A stretch of 64,000 bases of DNA from Nocardia xishanensis NBRC 101358 (GCF_001613365.1 NZ_BDCF01000017.1:1-64000); one strand, 5' to 3'. Shown: positions 42,251-49,850, counted from the first letter of the stretch. Translations and numbers: made by a program. The notes: generated from the letters alone by a model not told the origin.

Positions 42251-42681
42251 TGCCGAGTAAGAAGAAGCTGCGGAAGCAAATCCGCTGGTATGAGAAGGCG
42301 TTCGACCGGTACGAGAGCATCATGCCGCGCTTGGAGTTCGAATGCGAGAAGGCATGCGGAGAAAATGACCGGCTTCGCAGCGATCTCGCGCAACTCCAAG
42401 CCGCCGCAGGACATCTCGTCGACGCGCTCGATGCACACCCTGGGTTGAGGGCCGACGTACACGAACACCGCACCGTCGTGCGTGCACTCCTCCGCATGGG
42501 CCAGGCGCCGAAACTCGCTGAGGCTGTCGAGAAGCCGCGCGCGTTCAGCTGGCCGCAGGTCAAGGCCATGAAGTTCGGCGAGCCCGGCACCGTCCTCCAC
42601 AACACCGGCCGAACAGGCGGCGGCGCCACCACGTTCGGCACGTTCCTCGAAGGCCCCGCAGGCAAGGATGATGCGGCGTGA
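42250..42681 (+). CDS. coiled-coil protein
   Basis: 143 residues. The first 65 (KKLRKQIRWYEKAFDRYESI through LRSDLAQLQAAAGHLVDALDA) show heptads with charged flanks, typical of phage accessory coiled coils. The second half has a basic segment and a Gly-rich end. The start shares its A with the preceding stop. Confidence 0.6.
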   Translation: MPSKKKLRKQIRWYEKAFDRYESIMPRLEFECEKACGENDRLRSDLAQLQAAAGHLVDALDAHPGLRADVHEHRTVVRALLRMGQAPKLAEAVEKPRAFSWPQVKAMKFGEPGTVLHNTGRTGGGATTFGTFLEGPAGKDDAA

Positions 42682-42818
42682 CTTACATCCCGAAGTGGCG
42701 GACGACGCCCTGCTCCCGGTGTGGCACGAAGCATCCCGTGTACTGCGATATGTGCTTCATCGGACCGGCATGCCATGACCACGTTTGCAGTTGGCCGGAC
42801 GACGAGGACGGGCGATGA
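42678..42818 (+). CDS. 46-residue zinc-ribbon microprotein
   Basis: CSRCGTKHPVYCDMCFIGPACHDHVC contains seven Cys and two His in 26 residues, enough for two zinc sites. GTG start overlapping the previous stop and end overlapping the next ATG, so it is part of the coupling chain. Confidence 0.55.
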   Translation: MTYIPKWRTTPCSRCGTKHPVYCDMCFIGPACHDHVCSWPDDEDGR

Positions 42819-43030
42819 GCTACACCGACAACAACGGGCCGCGGCTGTCGGACCTGATCGAGGCGTTGCAGAAGCTCCAGTCGATTCACGGGGATGTGTT
42901 GGTTACGGTCACAGACCCGTACGACGGGAAGCGATACCCAGCGGCCCTGGAGGTCGAGGTCGACGAGTTCGACCGCTTCGAGTCCATCCATGTACACCCT
43001 GGAGTCTGGCCGGGAGGATCAACACCATGA
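42815..43030 (+). CDS. uncharacterised small protein
   Basis: 71 residues. LSDLIEALQKLQSIHGDVLVTVTDPYDGKRYPAALEVEVDEFD has the compact pattern LxxLIxxLxxLxxxxGDxxV of a widespread family of small phage and bacterial proteins whose function is unknown. Coupled at both ends. Confidence 0.6.
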   Translation: MSYTDNNGPRLSDLIEALQKLQSIHGDVLVTVTDPYDGKRYPAALEVEVDEFDRFESIHVHPGVWPGGSTP

Positions 43031-43215
43031 GCAGCCTGGAGTGCATCGGACAATTCGGCGAGTACGAGGTGTGGGAGTCGAGCGATCCGGTGCCGGAGTG
43101 GCACATCACGGACGAGGCCGGAAACTTCATCTTTCCAGGAGACGATGACCTGCTCGCCGCGCTGACCCTCATTGCCGATCGAAGGAAATCCGCTGCGGGA
43201 GGACCAACACCATGA
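43027..43215 (+). CDS. uncharacterised small protein
   Basis: 62 residues: IGQFGEYEVWESSDPVPEWHITDEAGNFIFPGDDDLLAAL, a beta hairpin followed by a helix. ATGA overlap with its upstream neighbour. Confidence 0.55.
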   Translation: MSSLECIGQFGEYEVWESSDPVPEWHITDEAGNFIFPGDDDLLAALTLIADRRKSAAGGPTP

Positions 43216-43430
43216 GCGGCTACCGACTCACGTGGCGTAGCCAACCCGAACCCGGCATGTTCGACAGCATCGACGCCGCGAAGCAGTATGCGGAAGCCAA
43301 CAGTCACAAGAACTCCAGCGACGACGCCGACCACATCACCTGGTACCAGGAACCACCTGGCGCGCGCGGCCTCTGGTGGGGCAGCGACGGATGCAACAAC
43401 TGGTACATCTACCCAAGCGGGGAGCAATGA
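43212..43430 (+). CDS. uncharacterised small protein
   Basis: 72 residues. YRLTWRSQPEPGMFDSIDAAKQYAEAN, then WYQEPPGARGLWWGSDGCNNWYIYPS; Trp-rich. Reads like a compact beta-rich phage protein. Confidence 0.55.
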   Translation: MSGYRLTWRSQPEPGMFDSIDAAKQYAEANSHKNSSDDADHITWYQEPPGARGLWWGSDGCNNWYIYPSGEQ

Positions 43431-43813
43431 CGCGGATCGAAGAGTTCATCGAAGCACGCTTAGCTGAAGACGAGGAATGGGCGCACGAGGTTGCTGCCGC
43501 GGAGCAGAGCGCGTCAGAAAGCCTTGTGTTGTTCGTCCGCCGGTGGCTGCCAGCCAGTTTCGGGAAGAAGCACCCCGACCCGTGGCCGCTGCCCGGTGAC
43601 CCTGCACGCGTGCTACGTGAGGTAGCATCAATGCGGGCGATTGTCGGTAGGAAGGCTGGCGAACACCGCGAGCAGAACGGCGCCTGTGAGACCTGCCGCG
43701 ACTTCGACTACCGCCGCGACTACGACCCGGTGCCCTGGCCATGCCCGACCTCGCGGTCTGTGGCGTCGATATGGGCGAACCACCCCGACTACCAGCCGGA
43801 ATGGGCGACGTGA
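43427..43813 (+). CDS. DUF6221-like protein
   Basis: 128 residues. MTRIEEFIEARLAEDEEWA at the N-terminus, DPARVLREVASMRAIV in the middle and a Cys site (CETCRDF) before SVASIWANHPDYQPEW at the end match the DUF6221 family, common in actinobacteria and their phages. Function unknown. Confidence 0.68.
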   Translation: MTRIEEFIEARLAEDEEWAHEVAAAEQSASESLVLFVRRWLPASFGKKHPDPWPLPGDPARVLREVASMRAIVGRKAGEHREQNGACETCRDFDYRRDYDPVPWPCPTSRSVASIWANHPDYQPEWAT

Positions 43814-43977
43814 GCATCGAACAGCCCGTGTGCGCCGACTGTGAAGCACTCATAACCGGGTACGGCTCTCCAGACCGATCCTGCGACACCCACTGGACAG
43901 AAGACCACCCAGACGGGATCCGGATGCGGCTCCAACTCCTCGAAGTGGACCCGGATGTCCTGAAGAAGGTGGCATGA
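43810..43977 (+). CDS. small Cys-containing protein
   Basis: 55 residues: CADCEALITGYGSPDRSCDTHW suggests a single zinc site, followed by a helix IRMRLQLLEVDPDVLKKVA. GTG start overlapping the DUF6221 stop. Confidence 0.5.
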   Translation: MSIEQPVCADCEALITGYGSPDRSCDTHWTEDHPDGIRMRLQLLEVDPDVLKKVA

Positions 43978-43986
43978 TCTGCGAGC

Positions 43987-44133
43987 ATGACGAGTCCCGA
44001 GATGCGAGCAGCGGTAGAACAGAAGGCTGCCGAGCTGGGCCCGATGCCGAAACGGATCGAAGACCGCCTGGTACACATGTTCGTGACGGCGATCCGAGCC
44101 AGCCGCGAACAGCGAACGACCACCGCACCATAA
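43987..44133 (+). CDS. 48-residue helical protein
   Basis: SPEMRAAVEQKAAELGPMPKRIEDRLVHMFVTAIRASREQR is predicted as two helices. The ATG overlaps the end of the preceding gene region, but RBS support is modest. The longer frame from 43974 has shadow-like composition and was not chosen. Confidence 0.42.
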   Translation: MTSPEMRAAVEQKAAELGPMPKRIEDRLVHMFVTAIRASREQRTTTAP

Positions 44134-44135
44134 AG

Positions 44136-44157
44136 TGTCGGTGGCTGTCCCTATCCT
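44136..44157 (+). promoter_or_regulatory. promoter-like unit TGTCGGTG-N8-TATCCT
   Basis: TGTCGGTG (44136-44143), eight bases, then TATCCT (44152-44157), matched with the same spacing by TGTCGGTG-N8-TAGCCT at 45520-45541. Both are followed by a GATGTGAG(G/A)GCAG leader segment just before a small gene. Confidence 0.5.
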
Positions 44158-44208
44158 GCCTGTGTCAAGCAACACCCAGCAAACCGGCCACGAGATGTGA
44201 GGGCAGCA

Positions 44209-44502
44209 ATGGATTCCAGCACGACCCCGAACCATCCGATCGACATCGAACTTGCACTGGGCATCTACCTCAACGGCTTTCAATCAGGCATCGCGTCCAC
44301 CGCCAGCGCCCTCGGTAAGGCCGGGGCCGATATCAGCAATGAACTCGCCAGCCAACTCGCCACCAGAATCCTCGCCAGCGTCAAAGCCGACCCGGCCGCG
44401 CTGGAAACGATGCGAGACCAGATCCGAGCAAACCTCGCTGGCGCCGACACCGGACCACAGGTGCTCAAACTGTACAAGTGGGATAACCGTCCCGGCCAGT
44501 AG
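44209..44502 (+). CDS. uncharacterised helical protein
   Basis: 97 residues. HPIDIELALGIYLNGFQSGIASTASALGKAGADISNELASQLATRILASVKADPAALE is amphipathic and Ala-rich. GAGGG lies just upstream of ATG 44209; GTG 44197 is an alternative start. It is served by its own promoter-like unit and is convergent with the leftward island. Confidence 0.6.
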   Translation: MDSSTTPNHPIDIELALGIYLNGFQSGIASTASALGKAGADISNELASQLATRILASVKADPAALETMRDQIRANLAGADTGPQVLKLYKWDNRPGQ

Positions 44503-44563
44503 CCGATCACCTTGCCCGCGGGTTCGTCCATCCGCCAGTACGGGATCTCGCGGGCAGTGCGTG

Positions 44564-44896
44564 TCATCGCGGCCGATCCGGCGCGGCGATTGCCTGCCGA
44601 ACGTTCTGCGGCGTCACACCCCACATGCGTGCGACCGCGGAGTAGTTGCCCGTCTCCTCGTGCAATGCGCTCCAGGTTGCGCGTCGGCATGCGGCAACGA
44701 CACTGCGGATCGCCAGCGCGCGTTCATCGAGTTCGGCAAGCAGGTCCCGATCATCGGTCGGCGCCAAATCGGCCGGGTCGATAGTGGCGCAGCGGTCGGC
44801 GACGTCGGCCAACCAGCGGGCGTGTAGAGCGAGAGATTCCCACGGATTGAGCTGTGAGTCCTGCGCTGTGTCGAAAGTGGCGAGCGGGTCATGCAT
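44564..44896 (-). CDS. uncharacterised helical protein, possible HTH
   Basis: 110 residues. LNPWESLALHARWLADVADRCATIDP, then LDERALAIRSVVAACRRATWSALHEETGNYSAVARMWGVTPQNVRQAI. The last segment is a plausible helix-turn-helix (ETGNYSAVARMWGVTPQNVRQAI), so it may bind DNA. RBS GAGAGGGAAA before ATG 44896. Confidence 0.6.
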   Translation of the reverse strand: MHDPLATFDTAQDSQLNPWESLALHARWLADVADRCATIDPADLAPTDDRDLLAELDERALAIRSVVAACRRATWSALHEETGNYSAVARMWGVTPQNVRQAIAAPDRPR

Positions 44897-44924
44897 TGGT
44901 TTCCCTCTCAGGGATAATGAAGGC

Positions 44925-44955
44925 GAGACCGGGGCGGTAAGCACGCCCCGGTCTC
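44925..44955 (-). terminator. terminator hairpin after the 44974-45432 gene
   Basis: Perfect 12-bp stem (44925-44936 with 44944-44955), seven-base loop, placed between two leftward genes just past the stop of the upstream one. Confidence 0.65.
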
Positions 44956-44973
44956 ATCTCGAAGCGGCGGCAG

Positions 44974-45432
44974 TCAGGCGGTCGCGGCGTCGTTGAGTGC
45001 GGCGAGCTGCTGGGCGGGCACGCCGACCTCCAGGTACGGGCGGCCGTACAGCTCGGCGTTCCACAAGTCTTCAGGCACGACCAGGGCGTAGATGTCGGTG
45101 TCGGCGTTGTTCCAAGCGCCGTGCTGGTCGAGGAACGCGCGCACCTGATCGGTGTCGAGCGCGGGCGCGTCACCAACGGCCAAGCCGTACTCGACACCGG
45201 GCGCTTCGGTGGTGGTGTCGAGGATGACGATGTTGACGGTGGCGAGCTGGTGGCGCTCGACGATGGCCCAGAACTCGGCGGGCTCGATGGCGTCCACGTC
45301 GTATCCGCCGGTCGCCGTGTGGATTTCGGTGACGATGGCGTCGATGTCGTACTGGTCGCGGGACGCTGTGTCGGTGCCGTTGGCTTCGATGGCGGTGATG
45401 ACGGCGTTGCGGGCGTCGAGGTTGGTGTGCAT
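44974..45432 (-). CDS. uncharacterised acidic protein
   Basis: 152 residues, strongly acidic. NAVITAIEANGTDTASRDQYDIDAIVTEIHTATGGYDVDAIEPAEFWAIVERH is helical and repeated in many actinobacterial mobile-element proteins. The second half LDTDQVRAFLDQHGAWNNADTDIYALVVPEDLW may be a separate subdomain. The gene follows the 18-bp palindrome at 45463-45480 and AGGAGG. Confidence 0.6.
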   Translation of the reverse strand: MHTNLDARNAVITAIEANGTDTASRDQYDIDAIVTEIHTATGGYDVDAIEPAEFWAIVERHQLATVNIVILDTTTEAPGVEYGLAVGDAPALDTDQVRAFLDQHGAWNNADTDIYALVVPEDLWNAELYGRPYLEVGVPAQQLAALNDAATA

Positions 45433-45462
45433 TGGGTCCTCCTTGGTGGGTGTGAACCTAGC

Positions 45463-45480
45463 TTAAACCCTAGGGTTTAA
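45463..45480. promoter_or_regulatory. 18-bp perfect palindrome
   Basis: TTAAACCCTAGGGTTTAA is fully symmetric without spacer and lies 31 bases upstream of the 45432 start, in a spot where it could cover promoter elements of that leftward gene. It is AT-rich against the local background. Confidence 0.55.
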
Positions 45481-45519
45481 ATCGGCAAGAGTTTTGCCCA
45501 AACCCGCGGTGTCGAAACA

Positions 45520-45541
45520 TGTCGGTGCGATCCGATAGCCT
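45520..45541 (+). promoter_or_regulatory. promoter-like unit TGTCGGTG-N8-TAGCCT
   Basis: Second copy of the element at 44136-44157, with identical spacing, followed by GATGTGAGAGCAG at 45565-45577 and a GAGGAGG ribosome-binding site for the 45591 gene. Confidence 0.5.
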
Positions 45542-45590
45542 CCGGGCAAGCCTGCGCACCCAACGATGTGAGAGCAGAGGAGGCCCCACA

Positions 45591-45863
45591 ATGGCCGAAA
45601 TCTCGACCCTGGAACAACTCAACGAGTTCACTCGATCCGGAGCGCTGAGGGCGACGATAACCGGCGACCTCGCCGCGCAAATCAACCGGACTGCCGGGCT
45701 CAGCCCTGCCGCGCCAATCACCATCACTCTCGACCGGAAAGAGCACCGGGATTGGAACCATGCCAGCCTTGGCGTAACCGAAGTTCACTGGGTGACTCTC
45801 GGTGGCGCCAGGATCGACCTGGGGCAGATTCTGTCCAGGCTGGGTGTAGCCGGGTTGGAGTGA
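45591..45863 (+). CDS. uncharacterised small protein
   Basis: 90 residues: ISTLEQLNEFTRSGALRATITGDLAAQINRTAGLSP, then ITITLDRKEHRDWNHASLGVTEVHWVTLGGARIDLGQIL. Strong RBS. Embedded rightward within the leftward island; expressed from the promoter unit it shares with the 44209 gene. Confidence 0.6.
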   Translation: MAEISTLEQLNEFTRSGALRATITGDLAAQINRTAGLSPAAPITITLDRKEHRDWNHASLGVTEVHWVTLGGARIDLGQILSRLGVAGLE

Positions 45864-45938
45864 CATCGGGCGCATGATCGTCGCTGACGTTTGTTCGCTA
45901 CCCTCATCGAGTCAATGAGCGATCAGCGACGATTACCC

Positions 45939-45977
45939 TGACTATGCCCCGAACCAGTTGGGTTCGGGGCATAGTCA
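45939..45977. terminator. bidirectional terminator
   Basis: Perfect 17-bp inverted repeat (45939-45955 with 45961-45977), five-base loop, between the convergent 45591 and 45975 genes. Its right arm includes the stop codon of the leftward gene. Confidence 0.8.
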
Positions 45978-46538
45978 CGCCGCCGACCCTTCCGTATCGG
46001 CCGGACGCACAGCCCAGGCCGCCAGCGCCTCGAAATCCGCGTCCAGCAGACCCTTCGCCGGATCCACCCAATGCAGCAACGCCCGACCAGGATGCTCACG
46101 CTCCACGTACCGCCGGTCACGGACAGTCATTTCGTCGTCCACCCACACGAACGGGCGCCCGGCCGCATGCTCGACGAGTTCCGCGGTCTTGAAGAACGTC
46201 AAATCAGGCCCGAACCGCTTCGACGTCTGCCACTCCACAACCGGCAACTCCGGCAGGCCGATCCGCGGGCCAATCCACTCGTTCGCGTCATGCTCCCACG
46301 TCGTCGCCCACACCAGCTCGAACCGGTCAGCCAACGCCAACAGCTTCGGGCCATGAGCAGGATTGAGCCACACCCGCAGCTCTTTCACCTTCCGATGCGG
46401 CTTCATCTCCGTGCAGCGGGCAACCCAAGACGCTGGCAACAAGCGGTGCGTCTCATAGCCTTCCGGCCGCCGATGCGGTTTCGCCGCGAACGGGTTGAGC
46501 GGGCCGTCGACATCCAGGTACAGGAGCGGGCGGTCCAT
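45975..46538 (-). CDS. HAD-like hydrolase
   Basis: 187 residues. Motif I is LYLDVDGPLNPF with the two catalytic aspartates, motif II is WATTWEHDAN, and motif IV is FVWVDDEMT. The lack of a large cap domain and the WATTWEHDAN spacing place it with the small HAD proteins found in actinobacteria and phages, which act on phosphorylated nucleotides or RNA ends. Exact substrate unknown. Its start overlaps the upstream stop (TAATG). Confidence 0.78.
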   Translation of the reverse strand: MDRPLLYLDVDGPLNPFAAKPHRRPEGYETHRLLPASWVARCTEMKPHRKVKELRVWLNPAHGPKLLALADRFELVWATTWEHDANEWIGPRIGLPELPVVEWQTSKRFGPDLTFFKTAELVEHAAGRPFVWVDDEMTVRDRRYVEREHPGRALLHWVDPAKGLLDADFEALAAWAVRPADTEGSAA

Positions 46539-46702
46539 TACGCGGTCCTTCTCTTCAGCATCCGTTCTTTCCGCTGCTCATCGGTCGGTTCCGCCCAGGT
46601 ATGCCACTTCACCTCCGGCGCCCACCGCTGAAGATGCGACTCACGGTCAACATCACACCAACGGCAGGCATTTGGACTTGGCAACGATGCGGATTTACTC
46701 AT
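46538..46702 (-). CDS. 54-residue Cys/His protein
   Basis: NACRWCDVDRESHLQRWAPEVKWHTWAEPTDEQRKERMLKRR: a Cys-x2-Cys pair plus His residues suggests zinc binding, with a basic end. Its stop overlaps the HAD start; its own start overlaps the next upstream gene. Confidence 0.52.
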   Translation of the reverse strand: MSKSASLPSPNACRWCDVDRESHLQRWAPEVKWHTWAEPTDEQRKERMLKRRTA

Positions 46703-46943
46703 CGTTGTCTCCGTCGAATTCGTGGAGCGGCGCGTATCGGGCTACTTCTTCCGGGCTCGCCCAGCCGCCGTCCTTCCGCTTCCAGTTCAGCCCGTCGTCG
46801 GTGTGGCCGTAGCGTTTGGTCCAGATGTCTCCGTCCCGGTCTGACAGGAGTGCGGCGGCCGGCGCGTACCGCAACGCAAGCACCCATTCAGCATGCGTGA
46901 CAGGCGATACCGTGATGGTGAGACTCAGCGGGCGGCTAGGCAT
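46695..46943 (-). CDS. uncharacterised small protein
   Basis: 82 residues from ATG 46943 (98 from 46991). LSLTITVSPVTHAEWVLALRYAPAAALLSDRDGDIWTKRYGHTDDGLNWKRKDGGWASPEEVARYAPL: the part DRDGDIWxRxxDGxW is a common beta-rich phage and actinobacterial pattern. Confidence 0.55.
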   Translation of the reverse strand: MPSRPLSLTITVSPVTHAEWVLALRYAPAAALLSDRDGDIWTKRYGHTDDGLNWKRKDGGWASPEEVARYAPLHEFDGDNDE

Positions 46944-46999
46944 GGTCCTATTCCGGGTCAGGGTTGATGGTGCGGCGCACTTTGACGGCATGCCAGGGC

Positions 47000-47362
47000 T
47001 CAGACCGCTTGGGGCGCCTCCGCATAGTCCGCCGCGGCAAGCAGCGCGACAGCCAGCGAACGGGCATCCGCAGGTCGCGGAACCGGGTTGCTCACCATGT
47101 CTTGGACGATCCGACCATCCGACGCGCGCACGGTGACGCGCGCCCGCGAATCGTGACTACTCACGGGCCAGCACTGTTGGCCCGCACCATCCAGCTCAGC
47201 ATCCGGCAGCTTCACCAACGCATAGCCGCCATCGATGATGCGCCGAGCGTAGATCTCGGACTGTTCCCGGCGGGTCTGGATCTCGATAGCCTCACTGAGA
47301 GTCGACCACGTGGCCGCCCAGGCTTCCGGGTCGAGCAGCCGCGCCAGCTCGCTAATGTCCAT
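47000..47362 (-). CDS. uncharacterised small protein
   Basis: 120 residues. WAATWSTLSEAIEIQTRREQSEIYARRIIDGGYALV is helical; the C-terminal half has a beta stretch RARVTVRASDGRIVQDMV and ends ALAVALLAAADYAEAPQAV. Its start overlaps the upstream 43-residue gene. Confidence 0.55.
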   Translation of the reverse strand: MDISELARLLDPEAWAATWSTLSEAIEIQTRREQSEIYARRIIDGGYALVKLPDAELDGAGQQCWPVSSHDSRARVTVRASDGRIVQDMVSNPVPRPADARSLAVALLAAADYAEAPQAV

Positions 47363-47483
47363 CTCGTTCGTCCTGTTCTTTGCTCAGCACCTCGGCAAGC
47401 CCTGCTTCGATATCGAGGCTGTCGCGTATGGCATCGACGAGAGCCTCATGCTGATCGTGCAGCCACTGGTCCAGCTCACTCAT
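47352..47483 (-). CDS. 43-residue acidic microprotein
   Basis: SELDQWLHDQHEALVDAIRDSLDIEAGLAEVLSKEQDE is a single long amphipathic helix pair. Overlaps both neighbours, fitting a coupled cluster. Confidence 0.48.
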   Translation of the reverse strand: MSELDQWLHDQHEALVDAIRDSLDIEAGLAEVLSKEQDERDGH

Positions 47484-47880
47484 CGCGCTTCTCCGGCTCT
47501 CGTGTGTGTTTCGGCGCGGTATCAACGATTTCGCCGAGCATGGCCAGCAGTAGTCGGCGGCCTTGCTCCGATAGCGCTGGATCGGTGCGGATCGCGGTCT
47601 CGCTATCCGATTCCTGCTCGGTCAAGACGATGCCCATGTCGGCGAGCACGGCGCGTGCGACCGTCGCGGGCGTGACCCCCAGGCCAGCGGCGAGCCCGTA
47701 GATGGTCGATCGGCTCAACGACGGGTTCTCGCCGGTAGCGACACGTCCGATATTGCTTTTGCCAAGCTTCTCCCCGGACGCCTCCGCACGGGCGACCATG
47801 TCCGCATACGACAAGTCGTTGAGTCGTTTACGCTGCTCAATCAACGCTCGAAGGTGCGACTCCTCACGCTTCCCGTCCAT
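47476..47880 (-). CDS. XRE-like HTH regulator of the leftward island
   Basis: 134 residues from ATG 47880 (GAGAGG four bases upstream); ATG 47904 is an alternative. SYADMVARAEASGEKLGKSNIGRVATGENPSLSRSTIYGLAAGLGVTPATVARAVLADMGI is a Cro/cI-type HTH with an extended turn. A C-terminal helix follows (ALSEQGRRLLLAMLGEIVDTA). Probably controls this leftward gene group. Confidence 0.7.
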   Translation of the reverse strand: MDGKREESHLRALIEQRKRLNDLSYADMVARAEASGEKLGKSNIGRVATGENPSLSRSTIYGLAAGLGVTPATVARAVLADMGIVLTEQESDSETAIRTDPALSEQGRRLLLAMLGEIVDTAPKHTREPEKRDE

Positions 47881-48031
47881 CGCGCCTCTCTCGTTCCTGT
47901 TCATGTTTCGGCTTCCGCTCATACTGCTTCCCAGACGGGATCGGTCGTGCCGCATTCGACGAACGGAGAGCTTGCCGGCGACGCCACGCCTCCAAATCCG
48001 GGCGGTCAGGTGGACGGTCATGAGCGGTCAC
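47864..48031 (-). CDS. 55-residue basic protein
   Basis: TAHDRPPDRPDLEAWRRRQALRSSN then PIPSGKQYERKPKHEQERERRD, strongly basic, possibly nucleic-acid binding. GTG overlaps the upstream stop (GTGA), and its end overlaps the XRE start; this coupling is the main support. Confidence 0.45.
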   Translation of the reverse strand: MTAHDRPPDRPDLEAWRRRQALRSSNAARPIPSGKQYERKPKHEQERERRDGREA

Positions 48032-48252
48032 AACTCGCCCCGCCTGCGTTTGCGTTCGCGTTCCCGCTCCTGGTGCTCGACGAGTAGTTCGCTCGCCCGC
48101 GCTTCCGCCTGGTCGCCGAACTCCCACTTGTGCTCCTCGCACAGTGCATACCCGGCGACGATCGTCACGGCCTTGTCGTCGATGGACCTCGGACGCGGTG
48201 CGCCGTACAGGCAGAGCGCGCATTCGAGCCCACCCGAAATAGTCACTTCCAT
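48028..48252 (-). CDS. small Cys/His protein
   Basis: 74 residues. CALCLYGAPRPRSIDDKAVTIVAGYALCEEH is a four-ligand zinc knuckle, followed by an acidic-basic helix QAEARASELLVEHQERERERKRR. ATG 48252 next to the following gene. Confidence 0.58.
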   Translation of the reverse strand: MEVTISGGLECALCLYGAPRPRSIDDKAVTIVAGYALCEEHKWEFGDQAEARASELLVEHQERERERKRRRGEL

Positions 48253-48253
48253 G

Positions 48254-48673
48254 TCAGTCCTGTTCGGTGTCGTTCAGTTCGAGGTAGCGGGAAACCGCGG
48301 CTTGCAGTGCGCGAGCAGCATCCGGGCTCGGGCTGCTTTGGAACCGGTCAGCAGCGTCACGTGCAGCGCCCTCAACCGCTTGGCGCCGCGCCTCTTCTCG
48401 GTACTTCTCGACGGTGGGATCATCGTGCGGGGCGAGGTAGTCGCTGCGGCTCCACGCACCGCTGTCACGACGCAACCATGTCGCGCCGTGAAGTTGAGTG
48501 GTCCGGTTGATGTTGAACTTTTCGTCGCGCCCGTGGACGATGACGAGGACATCACGTTTACCGACCTTGTCGACGGTGGCTTCGGCGACAAGCTTCCCGC
48601 TATAGCCGAAGCTCGTGATGTATGCGACTTTCGCGCCCATGGTCAACCATTCGAGGCCGGGGGTGATGGTCAC
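48254..48673 (-). CDS. uncharacterised protein
   Basis: 139 residues. N-terminal beta part GAKVAYITSFGYSGKLVAEATVDKVGKRDVLVIVHGRDEKFNINR resembles SH3-like barrels; C-terminal helices EKYREEARRQAVEGAARDAADRF and DAARALQAAVSRYLELN. GTG start overlapping the upstream stop. Confidence 0.6.
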   Translation of the reverse strand: MTITPGLEWLTMGAKVAYITSFGYSGKLVAEATVDKVGKRDVLVIVHGRDEKFNINRTTQLHGATWLRRDSGAWSRSDYLAPHDDPTVEKYREEARRQAVEGAARDAADRFQSSPSPDAARALQAAVSRYLELNDTEQD

Positions 48674-48807
48674 TCTGTGCCCTCGTCGTTGCTGTGCGGC
48701 TTCGTCAACTCCGCCAACGCTTTGCTTATCCCTGCGATCCGCTGTTCCGGCGTCTGCTCCATGTAGCGGCGGACACGATCACGGGCGGTGAGCTGGTCGT
48801 TAGACAT
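48670..48807 (-). CDS. 45-residue helical protein
   Basis: DQLTARDRVRRYMEQTPEQRIAGISKALAELTKP is two short helices. Coupled to the next gene by GTGA. Unrecognised. Confidence 0.5.
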   Translation of the reverse strand: MSNDQLTARDRVRRYMEQTPEQRIAGISKALAELTKPHSNDEGTE

Positions 48808-48824
48808 GGCTTGATCCTCGCTCG

Positions 48825-49316
48825 TCAGGCGGCGTCGGCGTCGCGGTAGACAGTGACCGCATTGTCCGTGACGACCAGATCCCAGGTGTCGTCCGAATCT
48901 TCGCCCTGAGCGTGAATGACGCCGTTCACGACATGATCGAATGTGAAACCCTCAAACCCCGGATGCCCCTCGGCGCGCGCGCCACTGCGAAGGAAATGGT
49001 CGATAAGGTATCGCATCCAGACGTCCGCCTCATGGAACTTCTCGCCGCCATCCCATTCGATGGCAGTCCCATCCTCGGTCGGCACCCATTGGCACCAAAG
49101 GCTGGGTTGACCTTCGGGCGGGCAGTTGTAGTCGCGGATATCGGAGTCGTGCCCCTGACCGTGCCCCCATTGACCGTCCGTGCCATCCACGAAGTAGGGG
49201 CCGCTGGTGCGGTCCATGCGCCGCGTATCAGCGAACCGCAACAGGTAGGCGCGTTCGGTCTCGTTGAGCGGAGGTGTGACGGTCACAGAGCCTTCGAAGT
49301 CCGTCGTGTATCCCAT
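48825..49316 (-). CDS. conserved phage-type protein starting MGYTTDFEG
   Basis: 163 residues. GYTTDFEGSVTVTPPLNETERAYLLRFADTRRMDR, then WCQWVPTEDGTAIEWDGGEKFHEADVWMRYLIDHFL and HVVNGVIHAQGEDSDD. Proteins with this N-terminus and the W-x-W-P core are frequent in actinobacterial and other phages; the function is not known. RBS AAGGAAA. Confidence 0.68.
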   Translation of the reverse strand: MGYTTDFEGSVTVTPPLNETERAYLLRFADTRRMDRTSGPYFVDGTDGQWGHGQGHDSDIRDYNCPPEGQPSLWCQWVPTEDGTAIEWDGGEKFHEADVWMRYLIDHFLRSGARAEGHPGFEGFTFDHVVNGVIHAQGEDSDDTWDLVVTDNAVTVYRDADAA

Positions 49317-49366
49317 GATTGGTTTCCTTGCGTGCGTCGGTCGGTTTGGGGGGAGGTGGTCAGAAG

Positions 49367-49699
49367 TCAGGCGGCGTGGACGTCGCGGCGGAAGAAACAC
49401 GAGGCGCCCGTGACGAGCGACAGAGCCTTCTTCGCGCTGATGTCATGCCAGTCCTGGTAGTAGCCGCGGGCGATTGCCGTGAACAGTCGGTAGGTGCCCG
49501 TGCTGCGCGTGTGCCACGTCAGCGTGACTTCGGTGGTGACATCGCAGCCTTCCGGCAACCATTTCGCTCGGAACGTCACGAACGGGCTGTCGCCGCTGTT
49601 GTTGTGCTGCACGATGAACGACCGACCATGCGACAGGGCCGCTTCGATCAGTTCGGCGAGCGCCTTCGGTGGCGTGAACTGCGCGGCTTCGGTGGTCAT
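49367..49699 (-). CDS. uncharacterised small protein
   Basis: 110 residues: PPKALAELIEAALSHGRSFIVQHNNSGDSPFVTFRAKWLPEGCDVTTEVTLTWHTRSTGTYRLF, then DISAKKALSLVTGASCFF. Alpha plus beta. Upstream lies one of the ACCAGCCAC leader boxes (49722-49730). Confidence 0.58.
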   Translation of the reverse strand: MTTEAAQFTPPKALAELIEAALSHGRSFIVQHNNSGDSPFVTFRAKWLPEGCDVTTEVTLTWHTRSTGTYRLFTAIARGYYQDWHDISAKKALSLVTGASCFFRRDVHAA

Positions 49700-49850
49700 G
49701 GGGTCGTTCCTTCGATTCGTAGTGGCTGGTGAACTGGCCGGGTTTGTTGCGCCGAGTCCTGGAGGCCGGTCCCTCCGCCCAATCGGGCTGCCCCGCTTAC
49801 ACTTTCATCGCTCTGACTCCTTTCGTGAGGTGTTGGGTTGGTGGCTGGTG

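Noticed and set aside
43974..44318. 114-codon frame starting MICEHDESRD
   Set aside because: It runs through the promoter unit and the 44209 start; the 43987 frame has better amino-acid composition.
48912..49460. Rightward 182-codon frame
   Set aside because: Antisense shadow of the well-formed leftward 48825-49316 gene.
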